Notes: generated by a model from the sequence alone, not told the origin. A DNA stretch of 64,000 bases from Sphingomonas mucosissima (GCF_002197665.1 NZ_NBBJ01000003.1:1-64000), one strand, 5' to 3'. Shown: positions 35,889-46,534, counted from the stretch's first letter. Translations and numbers: made by a program.

Positions 35889-37270
35889 CGTGCAGTCAGC
35901 CGCTGGAGGTCGCGCGCAAGGGCGGCAGGCACGCTTTGCCGCAAGCCCCATTGCTCCGCCGGAAAATATTGCACCATCACCGTCCCTCGCGCCTTCTTCA
36001 CTGGGTCGACCCAGGCGATCGTGCCCGCGGCACCGCCCCAGCCGAACGTACCCTTTGATGGCGTGCCGCCCGGGGCATCCTGAAGATAGACCGAACCGCC
36101 CGCGCCAAAGCCCATGCGGGCCGACATGGCGCCACCCGTGCCCTCGCCGATTCCGCCGAAAGTGACGCCCGGCGGCAGCAGGTTGGACATGGCGAGCGCC
36201 GCCGTCTCCGCCTTCATTACCTGGCGCCCATCCAGCGTGCCGCCATTGGCCAGCATGTGAAGAAAGCGGTCATAATCGCGCGCGCTGGAGACCAGACCAG
36301 CCCCGCCATAAGGAAAGCTGGGCGGCGTGAGGTAAACCGATGTCGCACCCGGATCGATCGGTGCGCGATTGTCGCCGACAAAGACGTAGTTGGTGGAAAG
36401 CCGCCCGACCTCGCTCGCCGGCACGCTCCAGTACGTGGATCGCATACCCAGCGGATCCAGCAGTCGCGTCTGCACAAAGCGGTCGAACGGCATGCCGCTC
36501 GCCTTCTCGATCACTGCGCCCATCACATCGAGGCCGATCGAATAATGCCATTTGGTGCCTGGCTCGGCGATCAGCGGCACGGAAGCCACGCGGTTCGCGA
36601 ACTCCGCAAGACTGGTCGGCCGGGTCGTGCGCGCCTTGGCCTCCGTCTGCCTATTCACCTGCACCGGCACGATACCGCGCCGCTCATATTCCTGCAGCAA
36701 CGGGCCCTTGGCGCTGATGTTGTAGCCAAGGCCCGCCGAGTGCGTGAGAAGGTGACGGATGAGGATCGGGTTCTTGGCCGGCACGCTGTCGAGCGACGCA
36801 TCCGGGCTGGTCAGCACCCGCATATTGGCGAACGCGGGGAAGTATTTGCTGATCGGATCGTCCAGGCTGATCTTTCCATCCTCGACTAGCAGCATGGCGG
36901 CGATACCGGTGATCGGCTTCGTCATGGAGTAGATCCGCCACAGGCTGTCCGGGCCAGCGGAGGGCGCTTGCGCGCCATCGGCGATACGCCCCGCCACCAC
37001 ATATTGCGTTGGCATGTCGCCGACGCCGAACGCGGCGACGATGCCCGGCATCTTTCCGGTTTCGACGAGATTGTTGAAGAGCTTCTGCGTCTCCGGAAGT
37101 AGCGGGTTGCCCACGGATGCCGCAGCGGCGGGCCCAGCTGCAGGTTGGGCCTGAGGCGCGGGCTGAACAGTTGGCCGGGGCTGCGATGCCGGGCGTGCCT
37201 GCTGAGCATTACCAATGCCTGCCGCGAACACCAGAAGCACCGCGGTGCCGCCAATCCAGTGCGTTCTCAT
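35885..37270 (-). CDS. Exported beta-lactamase-family serine hydrolase
   Basis: A 461-residue esterase/PBP-like protein. A signal peptide (MRTHWIGGTAVLLVFAAGI) is followed by a proline-, glutamine- and alanine-rich linker to about residue 50, then the hydrolase domain with S115-M-T-K118 in IYSMTKPITG. A conserved Tyr is in WHYSIGLDVMG. It resembles the EstB group of class C-like carboxylesterases. It sits between mutY and nudC with 4-base overlaps on both sides, so all three are one operon. Confidence 0.85.
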   Translation of the reverse strand: MRTHWIGGTAVLLVFAAGIGNAQQARPASQPRPTVQPAPQAQPAAGPAAAASVGNPLLPETQKLFNNLVETGKMPGIVAAFGVGDMPTQYVVAGRIADGAQAPSAGPDSLWRIYSMTKPITGIAAMLLVEDGKISLDDPISKYFPAFANMRVLTSPDASLDSVPAKNPILIRHLLTHSAGLGYNISAKGPLLQEYERRGIVPVQVNRQTEAKARTTRPTSLAEFANRVASVPLIAEPGTKWHYSIGLDVMGAVIEKASGMPFDRFVQTRLLDPLGMRSTYWSVPASEVGRLSTNYVFVGDNRAPIDPGATSVYLTPPSFPYGGAGLVSSARDYDRFLHMLANGGTLDGRQVMKAETAALAMSNLLPPGVTFGGIGEGTGGAMSARMGFGAGGSVYLQDAPGGTPSKGTFGWGGAAGTIAWVDPVKKARGTVMVQYFPAEQWGLRQSVPAALARDLQRLTAR

Positions 37271-38325
37271 CGCATCCTCCCTATGGCCTTAGCGGCCTTT
37301 GCAAAAACAGTCGGCAAACCTGCGGAAGCAAGATCATCGACCGGCCACCACTCGCCTTCAGCCAGCGCTGAATGCGCGTCGCAGCGCGCAACGGCAAGCG
37401 CGAGTTCAAGCGTGAAATGCGTAAAGCCATGGCCGACGACATGGTTCAAAAGTGTCCAATCGGCGCCGGCCGGGGCTTCCGCAAGCCCGGGCGCCGTGGC
37501 CTCCCATGGCCCGGTCGGAAGCGCGCGCATCCCGCCAAGCAGCCCGCTTGATGGTCGGCGAACAAGCAGCACCTCCCGGTCCGTGGCCCCAGCCTGCGAC
37601 TCCACCGGCACCTCGCGCTCCAGCCAGAAGATGGTGCCGAAACGTGCGGGTCGCGCCTTTTTGGCCGGCTTCACGGGAAAAGCTTCCTCTTCGCCGGCCC
37701 GGTGCGCTGCGCAGTCGTCCGCCAGCGGACACAGCAGGCACTTGGGCTTGCGCGGCGAGCAGATGGCGGAGCCCAGATCCATCATGGCTTGCGCAAAATC
37801 ACCGGCGCGCTGATCGGGCGTGATCTGTTCGGCAGCGGCGCGCACGGCGGGCTTTCCGGCGGCGCGGAACAGGCGCGAGACGACCCGTTCCACGTTGGCG
37901 TCGATCACGACCGCGCGCTGGCCAAATGCGATCGCCGCGACAGCCGCAGCGGTATAGTCCCCAAGACCCGGTAGCGCGCGAAGCGCCGCCTCCGTATCCG
38001 GCAAGTGACCGCCGTGATCCGCGACGATCGCGCGTGCGGCACGTACGAGGTTGCGGGCACGCGCATAATAGCCGAGCCCCGCCCAAGCGGCCATAACCTC
38101 CGCCTCGTCCGCTGCCGCGAGACTAGCAACGTCGGGCCAGCGCGACACCCATGCTTCGAATCGCGGCCGCACGGTGGCAACGGTTGTCTGCTGAAGCATC
38201 ACTTCCGACAGCCAGACCCGATACGGGTCAGCACGCACGCCAGGCGGCGCCCGCCACGGAAGCGTGCGGGCATGCCGATCGTACCAGTCGAGCAGCTTGT
38301 CGGCGATCGAGCGCTTGGCGTCCAC
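37267..38325 (-). CDS. mutY: A/G-specific adenine glycosylase
   Basis: Removes adenine mispaired with 8-oxoguanine. The protein of about 352 residues has the HhH-GPD domain (MLQQTTVATV, ALPGLGDYTAAAVAAIAFG, VIDANVERV with the catalytic Asp) and the iron-sulfur loop CSPRKPKCLLCPLADDC. A C-terminal MutT-like domain recognises oxoG. The start GTG at 38325 is my choice because the longer frame crosses the divergent DUF721 start; another nearby start is possible. First gene of the mutY-hydrolase-nudC operon. Confidence 0.9.
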   Translation of the reverse strand: MDAKRSIADKLLDWYDRHARTLPWRAPPGVRADPYRVWLSEVMLQQTTVATVRPRFEAWVSRWPDVASLAAADEAEVMAAWAGLGYYARARNLVRAARAIVADHGGHLPDTEAALRALPGLGDYTAAAVAAIAFGQRAVVIDANVERVVSRLFRAAGKPAVRAAAEQITPDQRAGDFAQAMMDLGSAICSPRKPKCLLCPLADDCAAHRAGEEEAFPVKPAKKARPARFGTIFWLEREVPVESQAGATDREVLLVRRPSSGLLGGMRALPTGPWEATAPGLAEAPAGADWTLLNHVVGHGFTHFTLELALAVARCDAHSALAEGEWWPVDDLASAGLPTVFAKAAKAIGRMR

Positions 38326-38339
38326 GCCCCGGCTATGGC

Positions 38340-38870
38340 ATGGGGCGCCAGATGAGCAAGCGGGTGCGAGCGTCCCAATCACAGCCGGAACCCGCGCGGT
38401 CGAACCGTTCGCGGCCTGTATCCGAGCTGCTGCCCAGCGTCGGCGGCGCGGCATTCCGCCGTTTCGGCTTCGTGCAATCCTCGATCGTCACGCGCTGGCC
38501 CGAAATCGTCGGCGAGAAGCTCGCCGCGGCGAGCGCCCCCGAATCGATCAAATTTCCGGTGGGCAAGAAGCAGGATGGCACGCTGACCTTGATGGTGCGC
38601 AGCGCCCATGGCGTGATGATCCAGCATGTGGTGCCGGAGGTCATCGAGCGGGTGAACCTGTTCTTCGGCTATCCCGCCGTTGCCAAGGTCGCGATCCGAC
38701 AAGGGGATCTGGCACCCCGGCCCAAGCCGCGCCCGACGCCGGGACTTCGCCCCGTGCCGGTGGAACTGGGGCAGAGCCTCAAGACCATCGAAGACCCTGA
38801 ACTCAAGGCGGTGCTGGAGGCGCTTGCCGCCAGCGTCGGTGCCTCCAGTGGATTACCTATCGTCAAATGA
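38340..38870 (+). CDS. DUF721 family protein (DciA-like)
   Basis: A protein of 172-176 residues. The core LPSVGGAAFRRFGFVQSSIV and VTRWPEIVGEKLA with SAPESIKFP is the DUF721/DciA signature; DciA proteins help load the replicative helicase in bacteria that lack DnaC. The C-terminal part is proline-rich, ending DPELKAVLEALAASV. Start at 38340 or 38352. The stop overlaps the first DsbA-like gene by ATGA. It is divergent from mutY with almost no spacer. Confidence 0.8.
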   Translation: MGRQMSKRVRASQSQPEPARSNRSRPVSELLPSVGGAAFRRFGFVQSSIVTRWPEIVGEKLAAASAPESIKFPVGKKQDGTLTLMVRSAHGVMIQHVVPEVIERVNLFFGYPAVAKVAIRQGDLAPRPKPRPTPGLRPVPVELGQSLKTIEDPELKAVLEALAASVGASSGLPIVK

Positions 38871-39538
38871 AGAAGCTACTCGCGTTCGCCGCTCTCGCCC
38901 TTGCTGCGCCGCTGACGGCGGCCACGCAAAAGCCGTGGACGGCCACCGCTAGGCTGGCGCCGTCGGGCAGCTATGTCATCGGCAATCCCGCCGCCAAGGT
39001 GAAGCTGATCGAATATGTCAGCTACACCTGCCCGCACTGCGCGCATTTCGCCCGCGATTCGGCAGCGGTGCTGAAGGGCAAGCTCATCGCGTCGGGCTCC
39101 ACGAGCATGGAGGTGCGCAGCGCCATTCACGACCGCTATGATCTGGTCGCCGCAACGCTGGCGCGCTGCTCCGGCCCTGCCCGCTTCCCCAAGCTGCACG
39201 AGCTGCTGTTCGACCGGCAGGAGCAGTGGCTGAAGACTGCGGTTGCCTTTGACCAGACTTCCGGCCAGGCAGCCGCTGGCAAGCCGCAGGCGCAGGTGAT
39301 GCGCACGCTGGCCGATGGTGCGGGATTGAGCGCTATCGCGAAAACCGCCGGGATGACGGACGCGGCGATCACCGCCTGCTTCGCCAACGAGGCAAACGTC
39401 GCAAAAACGCTGCAGGTGGCCCAAGCGATGCAGGGGAAGATCGGCGGTACCCCGAGTTTTGAACTGAATGGCAAGGTGATCCAGAACACCGACTGGTCCG
39501 GGCTGGAACCCATGCTGCGCGCCGCCGGCGCCAAGTGA
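38867..39538 (+). CDS. Exported DsbA-like thioredoxin-fold protein
   Basis: A 223-residue periplasmic protein with a signal peptide (MKKLLAFAALALAAPLTAA), a thioredoxin fold with active site C55-P-H-C58 and an inserted helical region. GGTPSFELNG provides the cis-proline loop. It probably makes or isomerises disulfides. It overlaps the DUF721 gene by 4 bases and is followed after 18 bases by a second, lipid-anchored relative. Confidence 0.85.
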   Translation: MKKLLAFAALALAAPLTAATQKPWTATARLAPSGSYVIGNPAAKVKLIEYVSYTCPHCAHFARDSAAVLKGKLIASGSTSMEVRSAIHDRYDLVAATLARCSGPARFPKLHELLFDRQEQWLKTAVAFDQTSGQAAAGKPQAQVMRTLADGAGLSAIAKTAGMTDAAITACFANEANVAKTLQVAQAMQGKIGGTPSFELNGKVIQNTDWSGLEPMLRAAGAK

Positions 39539-39556
39539 TCGATACGGAGTGATAGC

Positions 39557-40300
39557 ATGAAACTGCATTTTGCCGCGTCCACCCCTCTCCTCGCCTGCGC
39601 GCTTGCGATGCTGGCCGCGTGCGGCGAAAGCGGCAACACCAACGCCGCCGCACCGAACTCCATCGCTGCCGCACCGGCGCCGGCCGGGCAGGACTGGACG
39701 CAGGTTGTCTCCACGACTTCCGACGGCGGCTTCGTGATGGGCAATCCGAACGCGCCGTTGAAGCTGGTCGAATATGGCTCGCGCACCTGCCCGACGTGCG
39801 GCAATTTCGGCCGCACCGGCACCCGCCCACTCGAAGACACGTACATCAAGTCCGGCAAGGTCAGTTACGAGTTCCGCGACTTTTTGGTTCACGCGCCCGA
39901 CCTTGGCGTGGCGATCCTGGGCCAGTGCGCCGGCGAGACGCCGTTCTTCCCGATCCTCGAGCAGATGTTCGTCGAGCAGGATCAGTTCCTCCAGAAGTTG
40001 GAAAGCGTGCCGGCTGACTTCCAGCAGCGACTGCAGGGCATGAGCCCGGCGCAGCAGGCCACCGCCTGGGTCGAGCACCTCGGCTACCTCGATTTCGTGA
40101 AACAGCGTGGGCTCACCGACGCACAGGCGCGCCAGTGCCTGACCGATACGAAGCGGATCGAGGAACTGGCCAAGGTTTCCGAAGTCGCGATGCGCGACAA
40201 GGAAGTGACGGGCACGCCGACCTTTATCCTGAACGGCGATAAGCTGGATGCGGCAAGCTGGCCGCAGGTGGAGCAGGCGCTGAAGGCAGCGGGCGCCTGA
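39557..40300 (+). CDS. DsbA-family lipoprotein
   Basis: A 247-residue thioredoxin-fold protein with a lipobox ending at C22 (MLAACG), so a lipoprotein of the periplasmic face. The active site is C78-P-T-C81, and the cis-Pro loop is TGTPTFILNG. It is a paralogue of the gene upstream and shares its operon. In related genomes smc commonly follows this pair; here the next gene is dapF on the opposite strand, so the cluster is cut short. Confidence 0.85.
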   Translation: MKLHFAASTPLLACALAMLAACGESGNTNAAAPNSIAAAPAPAGQDWTQVVSTTSDGGFVMGNPNAPLKLVEYGSRTCPTCGNFGRTGTRPLEDTYIKSGKVSYEFRDFLVHAPDLGVAILGQCAGETPFFPILEQMFVEQDQFLQKLESVPADFQQRLQGMSPAQQATAWVEHLGYLDFVKQRGLTDAQARQCLTDTKRIEELAKVSEVAMRDKEVTGTPTFILNGDKLDAASWPQVEQALKAAGA

Positions 40301-40415
40301 GGCAGAACGTGGTGAGCGCCGCCGGGATCGTAACCCACCCCGGCGACGTTCAGGAACGGGCGGCGGCTACCGCCTATTACCGCCGCGCTTATCGGCAGCG
40401 CCGGTTGTGCACGGC

Positions 40416-41345
40416 CTAGATGCCCGCCCATGCCGCGATTTCATCTTCATGCCGGCTGGTCACCACCAAATCGTCGGCCCGGGCTTGCGACAGATCGACT
40501 GACACCTGCCCCGTCCATTCAACCGTTGCATTGCCGCTCAGCGTCACCATTCCCGCCTCGCTGGCGGAGGCGCGCACCAGGCCGCCACGATTGCGCACGG
40601 TCACTGTCCGGTCGAACGGCAAGCGCCCCGTCAGCCCCGCGACAAAAGTCGACGCCCCCATCGCGCTGCCGCACGCATTGGTGAGGCCAACGCCGCGCTC
40701 AAACGTGCGGACGTAGAGTTCGCCGCCTTCGCGCACCTCGATGAACGAGACGTTCGCACGGTTAGGCAGCCATGCAGGCGCCCCCTCGCAAATCTCGCCG
40801 ATGCGGACGAGCTCGGCCTCGTCCACCGCGTCCACAAAGGCGATCAGATGCGGGTTGGGCATGGCGATGGCAGTGAAGCGCAGGTCGGGCGACAGCCGCG
40901 CGATGACCGCGTCGACGATGCGGATGCCCTCGCCCGTCAACGGCCAGTCGCGCACGTCGAAGCTCGCCGGGCCCGCGGTTTCCCGCACGGTATAGACGCC
41001 GGGGGCAAGATCATCGTCACGCGCGACCTCGGCATGGCTCGTCTTCAGCCGCGCGACCGCTGAGCGCTGACCCGTCGCCTCCAGCCCGGCACGCGCCACG
41101 CAGCGCAGGCCGTTGAGGCACGTTTCCGGCTCCGAGCCGTCGGCGTTGAAGATCCGCATCCCAAAGGCGGCACGGTCATCGCCCCCCGTGAGCAGCAGGA
41201 TGCCGTCCCCGCCCACCGGGCCGGCGCGGTAGGAGAGCGCGCGCGCGACCTGCGCCCACTCCCCATCCGCCAGCACGATGTCGCGGGCGTCGATCAAGGC
41301 AAAGTCATTGCCGGAGCCGTGGCATTTGGTGATGTCGAAGCGCAT
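40416..41345 (-). CDS. dapF: Diaminopimelate epimerase
   Basis: Isomerises LL- to meso-diaminopimelate for lysine and peptidoglycan. The protein of 309 residues has both active-site Cys motifs: the first in SEPETCLNGLRC, the second in LTNACGSAMGA. The N-terminus FDITKCHGSGNDF is diagnostic. Start at 41345 (MRFDITK) or three codons earlier at 41354. A small open frame at 40309-40419 on the other strand touches its 3' end and is probably not a gene. Confidence 0.9.
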   Translation of the reverse strand: MRFDITKCHGSGNDFALIDARDIVLADGEWAQVARALSYRAGPVGGDGILLLTGGDDRAAFGMRIFNADGSEPETCLNGLRCVARAGLEATGQRSAVARLKTSHAEVARDDDLAPGVYTVRETAGPASFDVRDWPLTGEGIRIVDAVIARLSPDLRFTAIAMPNPHLIAFVDAVDEAELVRIGEICEGAPAWLPNRANVSFIEVREGGELYVRTFERGVGLTNACGSAMGASTFVAGLTGRLPFDRTVTVRNRGGLVRASASEAGMVTLSGNATVEWTGQVSVDLSQARADDLVVTSRHEDEIAAWAGI

Positions 41346-41502
41346 GCCGACCATATGATGTGCCCTCCGGTGCGTGTCGAGCCGCCCCTGCGAAGACCGT
41401 GCGCGCTGCGAAACTTCACAAACCTTGCGCATAGCATGAAGGAAAATGCGTGTGAGGTTCGGTTTCGGCGGGGCGATCGTCCACTTACCGCTTCGATGCG
41501 CC

Positions 41503-41562
41503 GAGCTTGTCGAAGAGAGTGGCCGATGGCCGAACGGCCGTGGCATGTCCTTCGACAGGCTC
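41503..41562. repeat. REP-like palindromic element
   Basis: GAGCTTGTCGAAG (41503-41515) and CTTCGACAGGCTC (41550-41562) form an imperfect inverted repeat (12 of 13 pairs) around a loop that holds a GGCC-rich inner palindrome. Arms of this type recur as intergenic repeats in sphingomonad genomes. It lies between the divergent-side flank of dapF and the end of the DUF6456 gene. Confidence 0.55.
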
Positions 41563-41576
41563 AGATGAATGGGGGC

Positions 41577-42047
41577 TCACCCGAGCCCGTAATGGTCGGC
41601 GAGCCGGTCCAGCGCCATGGTCAGCACCAGGCGTCCGGAGCGCGTGGGCCAGCCCAGAGACTTCTCCACCGTCGGCAGGCCTTCGCCGGCGCATACCACA
41701 CGCCACAGCACATCGTTGAGGCCGCGCCCCACTGCCGTGACCGCCGCATCGAACCGGCGCTTGGCGGCGAGATGGGCCGCGCCGGGCTCCAGCCCCGGCC
41801 CCGCCCCGCCGTCCACGCGGGCAGACCAGCGCATCGTTACCGCCGGACCGATCGCGGCGCGTTCGTAATCGGCGCGCAACCGCTCGCCAGCGGCGATCTG
41901 CCGCACATCGAGCAGGCCCCGCGCGCCGAGCCACGACAAAGGCGACTCGGCGAGGTTCACGCTGACGCTGCGGCCCCGCCCCCGCGCCTTGCCCGGCAGG
42001 ACATGACCATCAGCGTCGATTGCACGCTCTACCAGCACCCGCATCAC
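41577..42047 (-). CDS. DUF6456 domain protein
   Basis: A 156-residue protein. The segment SWLGARGLLDVRQIAAGERLRADYERA, then RWSARVDGG, AKRRFDAAVTAVGRGL and TVEKSLGWPTRSGRLVLTMALDRLADHYG match the DUF6456 pattern (alphaproteobacterial; function unknown, sometimes fused to helix-turn-helix domains). AAGGAGA precedes a GTG at 42047 and an ATG at 42044; either may be the start. It may be a regulator, but no DNA-binding motif is visible here. Confidence 0.75.
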   Translation of the reverse strand: MMRVLVERAIDADGHVLPGKARGRGRSVSVNLAESPLSWLGARGLLDVRQIAAGERLRADYERAAIGPAVTMRWSARVDGGAGPGLEPGAAHLAAKRRFDAAVTAVGRGLNDVLWRVVCAGEGLPTVEKSLGWPTRSGRLVLTMALDRLADHYGLG

Positions 42048-42109
42048 ATGTTCTCCTTATGTTCAATGCGGATGCGGATGGCACGGAGAAGGCCTTGTAG
42101 GACAGGCCT

Positions 42110-42847
42110 TTAGCGGCGCGCGTGGCGTAGCCGCAGCCAGGCGCCGAGCGCCCACCACGACAGCGCCCAGAGCGCCCCGGCGCTCCAGCCCGCCAACACG
42201 TCGCTCGGCCAATGGACGCCCAGATAGACGCGGCTCGCGCCGATCAGCAGCACCAGCGCGATGGTGGCGGCGAAAAGGTACCATCGCGCAGTGCGGCGTG
42301 GCACGATCTGCATCACCGTCAGCGCGATCGTCAGATACACGATGGCGCTGTTCCCGGCGTGGCCGCTGGGAAAGCTGGCGGAGGACACCTCCACGAGATG
42401 ATCCACCAGCGCCGGTCGTTCGCGCCCGACAAGGTGCTTGCCAAGGTAGATCAGGGTCGAACCGGTAACCGTGCCGCCGAAGACGAGCGCCGCGGTGAGA
42501 AAATGGCGGCTCGCCAGCAGAAAGCCCGTCGCCAGCACCGTGACCAGCGTCAGCACTGTGCCGCCGCCCAGGGCGGTGAAATCGATCATGACAGCCTGCA
42601 GCTTCGCCGGGCCGATCGGGGTCGACAGATCGCCGGAGGTTCGCAGCGCCAGCATGATAGCGTGATCGAAGTTGAACTGCGCACCCCGGGCGATCGTCGC
42701 CCCCAATAGTGTCAGGATCAGCACAGCGCCTGCCAGCGCCGCCAACGCGATAAAGGCATAAGGCGGATGGCTGACGCCGTCGGGCGCGCTCTGATCGGGG
42801 GTGACAGGTGTGTGGGCGAGCGTTTCGAGCGGGGATTCGTGATGCAT
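42110..42847 (-). CDS. PAP2-family lipid phosphatase
   Basis: A 245-residue inner-membrane protein with about six helices and all three acid-phosphatase motifs: KHLVGRERP, SFPSGHAGNS and SRVYLGVHWPSDVLAGW. Members remove phosphate from phosphatidate, undecaprenyl pyrophosphate or LPS lipids on the outer face. The start MHHESPL was chosen because the longer frame reads back through non-coding DNA. Single-gene unit. Confidence 0.85.
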   Translation of the reverse strand: MHHESPLETLAHTPVTPDQSAPDGVSHPPYAFIALAALAGAVLILTLLGATIARGAQFNFDHAIMLALRTSGDLSTPIGPAKLQAVMIDFTALGGGTVLTLVTVLATGFLLASRHFLTAALVFGGTVTGSTLIYLGKHLVGRERPALVDHLVEVSSASFPSGHAGNSAIVYLTIALTVMQIVPRRTARWYLFAATIALVLLIGASRVYLGVHWPSDVLAGWSAGALWALSWWALGAWLRLRHARR

Positions 42848-43007
42848 GGCGATTGCCCTAACACAGTTGGGGCGGGTGCCTCCTCCCCTGCCGCGCAACG
42901 ATGAGGCAGCCGGGGGAGGCTGATCAAGGGAAAGCCAAAAGAACATGTGCTTGTGATGCCGGCTTGAAACCTACTGCACGGGCAGACCTCGTGCGCCCAT
43001 TGCAAAT

Positions 43008-43025
43008 TGTACGTAGATGCGTACA
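43008..43025. promoter_or_regulatory. YefM-type operator
   Basis: A perfect inverted repeat, TGTACG, 6 bases, CGTACA, ends 10 bases before the antitoxin ATG. E. coli YefM-YoeB represses its own promoter through palindromes with a TGTACA core, and this site matches that pattern closely. It is thus the likely autoregulatory operator of the pair that follows. Confidence 0.7.
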
Positions 43026-43034
43026 TTCGCGTTT

Positions 43035-43289
43035 ATGCAGTCTATCAGCATCTCCGAAGCGCGCGCCAACATGAAGTCGCTGGTGGACCGCGTCGTCGCC
43101 GACAAGGCACCGATCGCGATCACGCGCCAGAAGGGCGAAGGGGCGGTGCTGATCTCCGCAAGCGAATGGGCGTCGATCGAGGAGACGCTCTACCTGCTGC
43201 AATCACCGCGCAACGCCGAGCGCCTGCTGGAAGCGATCCGCGGCCTCGACGCGGGCGAAGGGATCGAGCGCGAACTGATCGAGCCGTGA
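43035..43289 (+). CDS. yefM: Antitoxin of the YefM/Phd family
   Basis: An 84-residue antitoxin. The N-terminal DNA-binding part reads MQSISISEARANMKSLVDRV, and AITRQKGEGAVLISASEWASIEET is the family core; the C-terminal tail that neutralises the toxin is the acidic GLDAGEGIERELIEP. The start ATG at 43035 is downstream of the operator; an earlier in-frame codon at 43017 lies inside it. Its stop overlaps the toxin start (GTGA). Confidence 0.9.
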   Translation: MQSISISEARANMKSLVDRVVADKAPIAITRQKGEGAVLISASEWASIEETLYLLQSPRNAERLLEAIRGLDAGEGIERELIEP

Positions 43290-43552
43290 AGCTCACTTTC
43301 TGGTCGACGGCGTGGGAAGATTACCTGCACTGGCAGGGTGATGACCGGCGCGGGCTGGAGCGCGTCAACGCGCTGATCAAGGAATGCCAACGGGATCCAT
43401 TTCGCGGCACCGGCAAGCCTGAGCCGCTCGGTGGGAATCTGACCGGCTGGTGGTCTCGCCGGATCAACCGCGAGCATCGACTGGTGTATCGGGTGAGCGG
43501 CAGCGGCGAGGCGCAGACGCTGGAGATCGCGCAGTGCCGGTATCATTATTGA
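43286..43552 (+). CDS. yoeB: YoeB toxin (ribosome-dependent mRNA endonuclease)
   Basis: An 88-residue RelE-fold toxin that cleaves mRNA in the ribosomal A site. It has LTFWSTAWEDYLHWQ, the core WWSRRINREHRLVYRV and the catalytic C-terminal end CRYHY, in which the last His-Tyr pair is essential in E. coli YoeB. All these residues are intact, so the toxin looks functional. It starts with GTG inside the antitoxin stop and ends just before a hairpin (43560-43587). Confidence 0.9.
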   Translation: MKLTFWSTAWEDYLHWQGDDRRGLERVNALIKECQRDPFRGTGKPEPLGGNLTGWWSRRINREHRLVYRVSGSGEAQTLEIAQCRYHY

Positions 43553-43559
43553 GGATGGC

Positions 43560-43587
43560 GCCGGGCCGCTGCGAGCAGCGACCCGGC
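43560..43587. terminator. Hairpin after the toxin-antitoxin pair
   Basis: GCCGGG (43560-43565) pairs with CCCGGC (43582-43587), and inside it CGCTGC pairs with GCAGCG around a 2-base loop. It lies between the convergent yoeB and the 43615-44367 gene. No T run follows on the plus strand, so efficiency is unknown. Confidence 0.5.
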
Positions 43588-43614
43588 TGTACGGTAGATC
43601 AGACGGCCGGCGCG

Positions 43615-44367
43615 TCAGTCGACGTAGATGCCGGCGACCTTCCAGGTTCCGCCTTCTCGGTTCAGGGCGATCGTTTCGATCGCGCCCTTCTTGCTGGCGA
43701 AATCGGTGCGGAACTGGACGGTGCGATAGCCATTGGGCGGGGCTGGCGTGTCCATATCGCTGATCAACGTGCGCGACACGACGCGGCCAAGCGGCGAGCG
43801 TACCTTTTCCGCGGCAGACTGCCAGTTCTCAAGCGTGTTGGCGGTGCGGAAAGATTGCGTGGTAGCGGCGTAGCTGTCGCGCCAGTTCGCGGCGTCGCCA
43901 AGCTCCAGCCATTCACGGGCGGCCTTGACGCCCTCGGACTCGGTCAGCGGAGCGGTCGCGGCCGGCGCAGGTTGATCCGCGGGCTGGGTGGTGGGGCTGG
44001 TCACGGCCAGCAAGGCGGCAGCAAGTGAGATCATGGCGGTTCCTCCGATCGCCCAACCAACTGCTCGCGACCGTCGCGGCGATGGTGGGGATTGAGGTTC
44101 ATGGTGTTGATCGTGGCCGGGCGACGCAGCCCATAATGCTGCGTCCCCGATGTTTTGGGGGGTGCCGCCCTCCGCCTCGCGCAGCAGCCGCGCCGCTTCC
44201 TTGCTGCTGGAAACGGCGAGCTTGCGCCGCGCATCGCGCAGGCGTTCGTTGATCGTATGGACCGATAGATCGAAGTGCCGCGCCATCGACTTGGCGTCGT
44301 GCCCGGCGAGGAGCAGGCGAAGCGTCTGCTTCTCCTTTTCCGTCAGCGCCTCAACTCCGGGAGTCAT
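43615..44367 (-). CDS. LuxR-type HTH protein fused to a DUF4019 domain
   Basis: The 250-residue protein has an N-terminal LuxR-like helix-turn-helix (LTEKEKQTLRLLLAGHDAKS with HTINERLRDARRKLAV), a linker, one membrane helix (about residues 100-125) and a periplasmic DUF4019 domain (REWLELGDAANWRDSYAATT and onward). A cytoplasmic DNA-binding head joined through the membrane to an outer domain suggests a one-component sensor. The ATG at 44367 is preceded by an in-frame TTG. The ligand is unknown. Confidence 0.8.
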   Translation of the reverse strand: MTPGVEALTEKEKQTLRLLLAGHDAKSMARHFDLSVHTINERLRDARRKLAVSSSKEAARLLREAEGGTPQNIGDAALWAASPGHDQHHEPQSPPSPRRSRAVGWAIGGTAMISLAAALLAVTSPTTQPADQPAPAATAPLTESEGVKAAREWLELGDAANWRDSYAATTQSFRTANTLENWQSAAEKVRSPLGRVVSRTLISDMDTPAPPNGYRTVQFRTDFASKKGAIETIALNREGGTWKVAGIYVD

Positions 44368-44444
44368 CAAACCTCACGCAATCCCACCCGATTTCGCCGG
44401 TCAGGGTAGCGGAGCATCCGCCGGGCGTGACCCCCAAAATGATT

Positions 44445-44472
44445 GTACCCGCGGCTGATCGGCCGCGGGTAC
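44445..44472 (-). terminator. thiC terminator
   Basis: A perfect 11-bp stem, GTACCCGCGGC (44445-44455) with GCCGCGGGTAC (44462-44472), has a 6-base loop. On the minus strand it is followed by AATCATTTT, a partial T run. It lies 28 bases after the thiC stop. Confidence 0.75.
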
Positions 44473-44500
44473 AGGAGAGTAGGTGGCGTGCCGGGCGGCG

Positions 44501-46534
<2,034 letters not shown>

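Noticed and set aside
40309..40419. 36-codon GTG frame after the second DsbA-like gene
   Set aside because: It has no ribosome binding site, touches the 3' end of dapF and resembles nothing known; probably chance.
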